The translations under genes were made by a program, and so were the position numbers. Shown here in pieces: positions 29,310 to 34,218 of a stretch of 34,218 nt of DNA. The notes beneath the pieces were generated by a model. The model saw only the letters and a list, made by a program, of their open reading frames with translations. It did no database searches and was not told the origin of the DNA. The DNA comes from Clostridia bacterium (GTDB lineage: Bacteria; Bacillota; Clostridia; Oscillospirales; Acutalibacteraceae). The stretch covers positions 1-34,218 of the forward strand of contig JAFSDK010000046.1 in NCBI GenBank assembly GCA_017436255.1. The letters run 5' to 3'. Every line of letters starts with the position of its first letter. Within the stretch, counting starts at the first letter, position 1.

Positions 29310-29335
29310 ATTTTTATATTAGCGGAGGATTTACC

Positions 29336-31684
29336 ATGACTGAGCAAGATTTTATTACACTTAGAGACAAAATTATAGAAAAAGACTTTTCACGTATGAA
29401 CGATATGCAGCTTCGTGCAGTAACAACTGTATCGGGGCCTGTTTTGGTGCTTGCGGGTGCAGGTAGTGGTAAAACAACCGTACTTGTTAACCGTATTGCC
29501 TGTATCGTTAAATATGGCGACGCCTATGGTAAACCACTAATTTTACGTGAAGAAGAATACAATCAGGGTGTAGAGTATCTAAACGACCGCAGTGTTTTTT
29601 TACCCGACGTATTTACCGCCAATGCCGTAAAACCATGGCATATCTTGGCTATTACCTTTACCAACAAGGCGGCTAATGAATTAAAAGAGCGTATCGCACA
29701 AAAATTGGGTGAAGATGCGTCGGATATTTGGGCAGGTACCTTCCACTCGGTTTGTGGTAAAATTTTAAGGCGATTTGCCTCAAAAATCGGTTACACCTCA
29801 CACTTTACAATCTACGATACCGACGACCAAAAAAAGCTTATAAAAGAAATTATGAAGCAGGAGAATATTGACGAGAAGTTGTTACCTGTAAAGGCGGTGC
29901 TTAACGCAATTTCTTCGGCTAAGGATAAACTTATAACCCCCGAAAAATTTGCCGAAAATGCGGCGGGTGAATATAATCAGTCCTTAATTGCAAAAATATA
30001 TAAACTATACACAGTTCGACTTATAAACAATGACGCGATGGACTTTGACGATATGATAAACAATACCGTTAAATTATTCCGCGAAAATGAGGATGTATTA
30101 GAGTATTACCAAGATAAATTCCGCTATATTATGGTGGACGAGTATCAGGATACCAACCACGCGCAGTATGTTTTAGTAAGTATGTTGGCAAGTAAATATC
30201 GCAATTTTTGCGTTGTGGGTGATGACGACCAAAGTATCTACCATTTCCGCGGTGCTACCATTGAAAATATCTTGAATTTTGAAAAACAGTATAAGGAAGC
30301 AAGGGTTATCCGCCTTGAACAAAACTATCGTTCAACAAGCAATATTTTGGACGTTGCCAATGCTGTTATAAAGAATAACCAAGGGCGAAAGGGTAAAATG
30401 CTCTGGACCGAAAACGGTGAAGGCGAAAAGGTGACCCTTTACACAGCTGAGGATGAGCGTGCCGAGGCACGCTATGTAGCGGATGAGATACTTAAAAATG
30501 TACGCGGTGGCGGTAAATTTTCTGACCACGCCATACTTTACCGAATGAATGCGCAGTCAAACGCACTCGAAAACGTTTTTGCACGTAGCGGCATTTCTTA
30601 TAAGGTTATAGGTGGTATGCGCTTCTTCGAACGCAAAGAAATTAAGGATATGCTCGCATATCTTACAGTAATCAATAATCCGTACGATGACCTAAGATTA
30701 AAGAGAATAATTAACGAGCCCAAAAGGGGAATAGGTGAAACAACCCTTAAAAATGCAACGCAGATTTCGGATAGTTTAGGGTTATCACTTTTTGAGGTCT
30801 TTAAAACGGCGGGTGACTATCCGTTGCTTTCACGCTCTGCCGATAAGTTAAAAGATTTCTGTGATATGATTGACGGCCTTCGCGCATCGGCAGAAGATAC
30901 ACCTATTCACGAATTGTTAGATAACGTTATCGGTAGTTCGGGATACGTTTCGGCACTGCAGGCGGCGGGCGAAAACGAGCAGGACAGAATTGATAATATC
31001 TACGAACTTGCATCAAGTATTATTCAGTACGAGCAAGAAAATGAAGAGGCAACCCTTTCGGGCTTCCTCGAAGAAATTGCACTTATAAGTGATATAGATT
31101 CTATGGACGACAGCGACGATAGGGTAGTTTTAATGACCATACACTCGGCAAAGGGACTTGAGTTTAATAACGTATTTATCGTAGGTATGGAGGAAGGGGT
31201 ATTCCCGGGATACCAAACCATATATGACGGACCGCAGGCAATAGAGGAAGAAAGGCGTCTGGCATATGTTGCCATTACGAGAGCACGAAAAAATCTTACC
31301 ATAACCAATACGGCTATGCGTATGCTTTTTGGTTCTACCACACGCAATATGCCTTCACGTTTCCTAAAAGAGGTACCCGAAGAATTTTGCAATGTAATAA
31401 GGCCATTCGGTAATTATAATTACAGTTCGTCGCTGTATAACGATACTCTCCGTGGCGGTTATTCGTATACTCCAAAATCCACATTTGTTGCGGCAAGTCC
31501 CACACCGAAATTCAAAGATACCAATGTGTATAAAGTGGGAATGAATGTTAGCCACGCGACATTCGGTGAAGGTGTTGTGCTTGCGGTAAGCGTTATGGGT
31601 GACGATTCATTGCTTGAAGTGAATTTCGCAAAAGCGGGCAGAAAAAAACTTATGGCAAACTATGCAAAGTTAAAGATTATTTAA
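29336..31684 (+). CDS. pcrA: ATP-dependent DNA helicase, UvrD/PcrA family
   Basis: 782 aa from the ATG at 29336 (GCGGAGGAT upstream). A 3'-to-5' superfamily 1 helicase that acts in nucleotide excision repair and clears replication and transcription conflicts. Walker A GAGSGKT (41-47), motif Ia AITFTNKAA, motif II VDEYQDTN, motif III GDDDQSIYHFRGA, motif IV EQNYRST, and motif VI VAITRARKN are all present. A roughly 40-residue insertion lies between Walker A and motif Ia (about 60-100), where typical PcrA has a short loop. The C-terminus keeps the Tudor-like domain (VSHATFGEGVV) that in PcrA contacts RNA polymerase. Confidence 0.93.
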   Translation: MTEQDFITLRDKIIEKDFSRMNDMQLRAVTTVSGPVLVLAGAGSGKTTVLVNRIACIVKYGDAYGKPLILREEEYNQGVEYLNDRSVFLPDVFTANAVKPWHILAITFTNKAANELKERIAQKLGEDASDIWAGTFHSVCGKILRRFASKIGYTSHFTIYDTDDQKKLIKEIMKQENIDEKLLPVKAVLNAISSAKDKLITPEKFAENAAGEYNQSLIAKIYKLYTVRLINNDAMDFDDMINNTVKLFRENEDVLEYYQDKFRYIMVDEYQDTNHAQYVLVSMLASKYRNFCVVGDDDQSIYHFRGATIENILNFEKQYKEARVIRLEQNYRSTSNILDVANAVIKNNQGRKGKMLWTENGEGEKVTLYTAEDERAEARYVADEILKNVRGGGKFSDHAILYRMNAQSNALENVFARSGISYKVIGGMRFFERKEIKDMLAYLTVINNPYDDLRLKRIINEPKRGIGETTLKNATQISDSLGLSLFEVFKTAGDYPLLSRSADKLKDFCDMIDGLRASAEDTPIHELLDNVIGSSGYVSALQAAGENEQDRIDNIYELASSIIQYEQENEEATLSGFLEEIALISDIDSMDDSDDRVVLMTIHSAKGLEFNNVFIVGMEEGVFPGYQTIYDGPQAIEEERRLAYVAITRARKNLTITNTAMRMLFGSTTRNMPSRFLKEVPEEFCNVIRPFGNYNYSSSLYNDTLRGGYSYTPKSTFVAASPTPKFKDTNVYKVGMNVSHATFGEGVVLAVSVMGDDSLLEVNFAKAGRKKLMANYAKLKII

Positions 31685-31694
31685 CAAATAGTCA

Positions 31695-31723
31695 TTGACT
31701 TTTTAATTATTTAATAATAAAAT
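31695..31723 (+). promoter_or_regulatory. Promoter of the DUF975 gene
   Basis: TTGACT (31695-31700), 17 bases, TAAAAT (31718-31723), followed by a leader of about 37 bases. Confidence 0.55.
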
Positions 31724-31766
31724 TTCCTATGTAAGACCCTTATTTTATAAGGTAAGGAGTTAACTT

Positions 31767-32564
31767 ATGTTTCCAAATAGTAAGGTAATTAAAATTAATG
31801 CACTATCGGCACTTAAAGGTAATTGGGCAACTGCAGTTTCAGTAATTATGATTTGGGTGTTATTTACCTTTTTGCTAATTGTCGTGGGCGCACTTATTTG
31901 CAGTTTTATTGAGTCGGCGATAATTACAACAATTTTTATAACAATGTTAATGTTGATTGCTTTTTTAATAGGTGCACCATTATTTTTAGGCGTATTAAAG
32001 TATATATGGCATATAACTGATAGCGGTAAAGGTAATATAGAAGATGTGTTTCTCTATTTCAGTTCGCGAAAGATGTATTTCAGAGCTTTTAACCTAATGC
32101 TACAAATTTTATCAAAATTTGTAATTGTTGGCTCTATTTTAATTGTACCGTCATTGGTTATAGAATATATAGCAAATGGTGGCTTTCAAGAAATTTTTAG
32201 CGCTATACCACTATGGCTTACTAATTTTTGGATAATAGCCTTGTTTTTGCGTGCTTTGGGTATTATGCTTACCATTATTTTGACCGCGAAATACTATTTA
32301 GCACCATTTATCTTCATAATAAATGATGAAATTGAACCTCTTAAAGCAATGCATTTATCGCAAAAAGCATCAAAAATAAGCATATGGAATTTTATAGGTC
32401 TTATTTTCACCTTGATGGGTTGGTTTGTTGCATCTATTTTAGGTGTTACGTTGTTTTTCACAGTACCATATTTAATTACTTGTTATATCATTCATTCGCG
32501 TTTTGCGGTATACTACTATAATGAATGGGTTAAAAACGCACCTAATTTATCTTTTCAGGTTTAA
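31767..32564 (+). CDS. DUF975-like integral membrane protein
   Basis: 265 aa with about six hydrophobic segments (roughly 20-45, 50-78, 108-132, 152-178, 180-195 and 215-245). The N-terminal pattern in which a charged lead-in is followed by ALKGNWATAV is typical of DUF975, a family of unknown function common in Firmicutes, sometimes near stress or envelope genes. TAAGGAG precedes the ATG. It ends 48 bases before the rubrerythrin gene, with no terminator seen between, so read-through into it is possible. Confidence 0.7.
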   Translation: MFPNSKVIKINALSALKGNWATAVSVIMIWVLFTFLLIVVGALICSFIESAIITTIFITMLMLIAFLIGAPLFLGVLKYIWHITDSGKGNIEDVFLYFSSRKMYFRAFNLMLQILSKFVIVGSILIVPSLVIEYIANGGFQEIFSAIPLWLTNFWIIALFLRALGIMLTIILTAKYYLAPFIFIINDEIEPLKAMHLSQKASKISIWNFIGLIFTLMGWFVASILGVTLFFTVPYLITCYIIHSRFAVYYYNEWVKNAPNLSFQV

Positions 32565-32566
32565 AT

Positions 32567-32582
32567 TTTGCAATTATGCAAA
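32567..32582 (+). promoter_or_regulatory. Inverted repeat before rubrerythrin, possible operator
   Basis: TTTGCA-ATTA-TGCAAA, a perfect 6-bp inverted repeat starting three bases after the DUF975 stop and 31 bases before the rubrerythrin start. It could be a regulator binding site controlling read-through or a local promoter. It does not resemble the TAGTAA/TTACTA repeat at 12702. Confidence 0.4.
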
Positions 32583-32612
32583 TAATATAAAAAACACAAG
32601 GAGGAAATTACA

Positions 32613-33149
32613 ATGGAACTTAAGGGCTCAAGAACCGAGGCCAACTTGATGGCCGCATTTGCAGGTGAATCACAGGCAAGAAACAAGTACACATATTATG
32701 CTTCAAAAGCAAGAAAGGACGGCTACGTTCAGATTGCCGAAATTTTTGAAGAAACAGCAAACAATGAAAAGGAACATGCTAAAATTTGGTTTAAGCTTCT
32801 TCATGGTGGTATTCAGAATACTGAAATTAACCTTGAAGATGCCGCAGCAGGTGAAAATTATGAGTGGACAGAGATGTACGCTGAATTTGCAAAGGTAGCC
32901 AAGGAAGAGGGATTTGATAAGATTGCAGCACTTTTTGAGGGCGTAGCACTTATTGAAAAAGAACACGAAAAGCGTTATTTAAAGCTTCTTGAAAACGTTA
33001 AGGGCGGACTTGTTTTCTCAAAAGACAACGACGCTATCTGGCAGTGCATTAACTGTGGTCATATCGTTATCGGTAAGCAGGCTCCTGAAGTTTGCCCTGT
33101 ATGCGCTCATCCACAGGCTTACTTCAAACTTAAAGAAGTTAACTATTAA
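32613..33149 (+). CDS. rbr: Rubrerythrin (classical order)
   Basis: 178 aa. The N-terminal diiron four-helix domain has E19, E52, E54-H55 and E115-H118; the C-terminal rubredoxin domain has C145, C148, C161, C164. It reduces hydrogen peroxide to water in the cytosol of anaerobes. The domain order is the opposite of the enzyme at 13139, and the two are only distantly similar in sequence. AAGGAGG gives a strong ribosome site. The only candidate control element is the inverted repeat at 32567. Confidence 0.95.
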   Translation: MELKGSRTEANLMAAFAGESQARNKYTYYASKARKDGYVQIAEIFEETANNEKEHAKIWFKLLHGGIQNTEINLEDAAAGENYEWTEMYAEFAKVAKEEGFDKIAALFEGVALIEKEHEKRYLKLLENVKGGLVFSKDNDAIWQCINCGHIVIGKQAPEVCPVCAHPQAYFKLKEVNY

Positions 33150-33153
33150 AATC

Positions 33154-33187
33154 AAAATGCCGAAGAACTCAGTTCTTCGGCATTTTT
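33154..33187. terminator. Rubrerythrin terminator overlapping the araC 3' end
   Basis: Stem AAATGCCGAAGAA (33155-33167) with TTCTTCGGCATTT (33173-33185) and T run. The distal arm is also coding sequence for the last residues (MPKN) of the convergent AraC-type gene, whose stop lies at 33169. Confidence 0.9.
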
Positions 33188-33945
33188 GTTTTACAGTATT
33201 TGCCGGGAGAAATCCCGGTTTCTTTTTTAAAGTAGCGAATAAAGTGGTATATATTTTTATATCCTACCTCTTCGGCTACTTCTCCTACAGAGTAATTGTC
33301 GGTTAACAATAGGCTTTTTGCCATATTCATCCTAAATTTGATAAGTGTGTTAATGGGGGATGAACCATAAATTGATTTGTAAACCGTAAAAAAACGTGAT
33401 TTACTCATATTTGCATTTTTTGCCAGATTAGCAATCGTCCAATCTTTGTTATATTCACTTAACATAATCTTGTGTGTGTGTTTGACCGCTTCGGCGGTGC
33501 TAAATGAAAAACTATTATTTTCATTTGATAATTGGCGTATCAATATAAGCAGTTCCTCAATTTTGATTCTGCAAAGCCATTCGGCAAATGGTGATTCACT
33601 GTAAAAATTATTGCTTATATCAGAGAAAATGCCTATTATTTTAGTAGGTGAGTAGGGATAGTAAATTTTACCAAACTCAAGCGAAAAATTAGTGATGTCA
33701 GGGAAGCTTTCAGCATCTACATGAAACCAATCGTGTACTGTATCGTCAGGCATACGATACCATTGAGGGGCGTGAACATCATAAACGATAAAAGCGCCGG
33801 GTCTTGTAAGTATTATGTTACCGTTTATTTCAATTTCAACGGGGTTTCTAAAGAAAATTACAGTATATGTATCTATACCAAGAGGTCTGTTAATAGTAAA
33901 ATTCTTTTTTTCCAGCCAATTATAACCAACCGAAGTAATTATCAT
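33169..33945 (-). CDS. AraC-family transcriptional regulator
   Basis: 258 aa from the ATG at 33945 (GGTGAT upstream); a longer open frame to 33990 covers the promoter. The N-terminal cupin-type sensing domain (about 1-140) has a DVHAPQWYRMPDD segment as possible ligand pocket. The C-terminal double helix-turn-helix (about 160-258) has WTIANLAKNANMSKSRFF and the family signature through VGEVAEEVGYKNIYHFIRYFKKETG. It probably responds to a sugar. It is divergent from the lipoprotein gene at 34098, the usual placement for a regulator of a carbohydrate uptake operon. Confidence 0.9.
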   Translation of the reverse strand: MIITSVGYNWLEKKNFTINRPLGIDTYTVIFFRNPVEIEINGNIILTRPGAFIVYDVHAPQWYRMPDDTVHDWFHVDAESFPDITNFSLEFGKIYYPYSPTKIIGIFSDISNNFYSESPFAEWLCRIKIEELLILIRQLSNENNSFSFSTAEAVKHTHKIMLSEYNKDWTIANLAKNANMSKSRFFTVYKSIYGSSPINTLIKFRMNMAKSLLLTDNYSVGEVAEEVGYKNIYHFIRYFKKETGISPGKYCKTKMPKN

Positions 33946-33961
33946 TTTTATCACCAATATT

Positions 33962-33990
33962 ATTATATGCGTTTCAGTAGAAAAAGTCAA
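33962..33990 (-). promoter_or_regulatory. araC-type gene promoter
   Basis: On the - strand TTGACT (33990-33985), 17 bases, TATAAT (33967-33962). It starts 22 bases away from the divergent promoter at 34012, so one bound regulator could affect both. Confidence 0.75.
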
Positions 33991-34011
33991 TTTTTTAAGT
34001 AGTATTATGCA

Positions 34012-34040
34012 TTGAAATAGCCTTTTTTATATTTTATAAT
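34012..34040 (+). promoter_or_regulatory. Lipoprotein gene promoter
   Basis: TTGAAA (34012-34017), 17 bases, TATAAT (34035-34040), about 50 bases before the ribosome site AGAAGAGGG. Confidence 0.75.
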
Positions 34041-34097
34041 AGCAGTATAAGTCAAAACAGCAGAATGCTTTAAATTTAAAGAAGAGGGTTATAAACT

Positions 34098-34218
34098 ATG
34101 AAATGTTTTAGCGCGACTAAACTTGTTTGTCTCTTGTTATGCAGTTGCTTGTTGCTCTGCAGCTGTAGTATGAATTCAGGTGCAAACAATAGTAATAGTA
34201 ACAGCAACAGTAACAGTA
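34098..34218 (+). CDS. Lipoprotein, N-terminal part only (cut by window end)
   Basis: The ATG at 34098 follows AGAAGAGGG; 40 codons are visible before the window ends with the frame still open. There is a short basic start and a hydrophobic core rich in Leu and Cys. The lipobox LLCSC predicts cleavage before, and lipidation of, one of the Cys residues near position 21-23. An Asn/Ser repeat linker (SNSNSNS) follows. That layout is common for extracellular solute-binding lipoproteins of ABC sugar importers, and the divergent AraC regulator supports this, but the binding domain lies outside the window. Confidence 0.75.
   Translation, partial: MKCFSATKLVCLLLCSCLLLCSCSMNSGANNSNSNSNSNS

Overview
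The window looks like chromosomal DNA from a low-GC, spore-forming anaerobe of the class Clostridia, probably close to Ruminococcaceae/Oscillospirales. The evidence is the sporulation protein SpoIIP with a SigE-like promoter, two rubrerythrins beside a PerR-type regulator, Rex, DUF421/DUF4363 proteins, a PASTA-type kinase homologue, and strong SigA-type promoters (TTGACA-N17-TATAAT, often with extended -10). Lineage is inferred from gene content only; there is no rRNA here. No tRNA, CRISPR array, transposase or integrase gene was found.

Layout. 1-1632: two small membrane-anchored protein genes, each packed between copies of a 36-bp direct repeat that carries a terminator hairpin, followed by a near-identical promoter/leader. 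1715-4534: proBAC, the complete proline pathway from glutamate. 4535-5134: a 600-bp segment with 37-bp imperfect inverted ends holding one small orphan gene. 5137-10799: D-Ala-D-Ala carboxypeptidase, metallophosphoesterase, a zinc-ribbon/PASTA pseudokinase, a small protein plus SpoIIP, and ribosomal protein S20. 10842-13681: DUF421/DUF4363 pair, Rex, PerR and a reverse-order rubrerythrin, a redox and peroxide regulation block.

13682-18677 is the most unusual part. The last 20 codons of the rubrerythrin gene recur four more times downstream as fragments (14754, 15369, 16448, and a shorter one at 16604). They differ mainly at synonymous sites and three begin at the same codon. The intact gene and the first two fragments are each followed by a combined terminator/promoter and a different small membrane-protein gene. 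A 3' fragment of the neighbouring sugar-phosphate isomerase gene also lies here, 2.3 kb from the intact gene, with a beta-helix surface protein between them. This resembles repeated insertion of small gene cassettes at the 3' ends of housekeeping genes, each insertion restoring the gene end and displacing the old one.

18678-33945 is mostly housekeeping: isomerase, serS, a gltX-glnS-nif3-AEC operon, nrdR, cyclophilin coupled to a C39-like protein, asnS, pcrA, a DUF975 membrane protein, a second rubrerythrin, and an AraC regulator. The AraC gene is divergent from a lipoprotein gene cut by the window end.

My candidate for an undescribed system is the cassette-like organisation itself. It appears in two independent arrays (1-1632 and 13682-16654) and possibly a third form (4535-5134). 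In each, a host terminator plus promoter module fronts a variable, fast-diverging membrane or secreted protein. No mobilising enzyme is encoded in the window, so mobility is inference.
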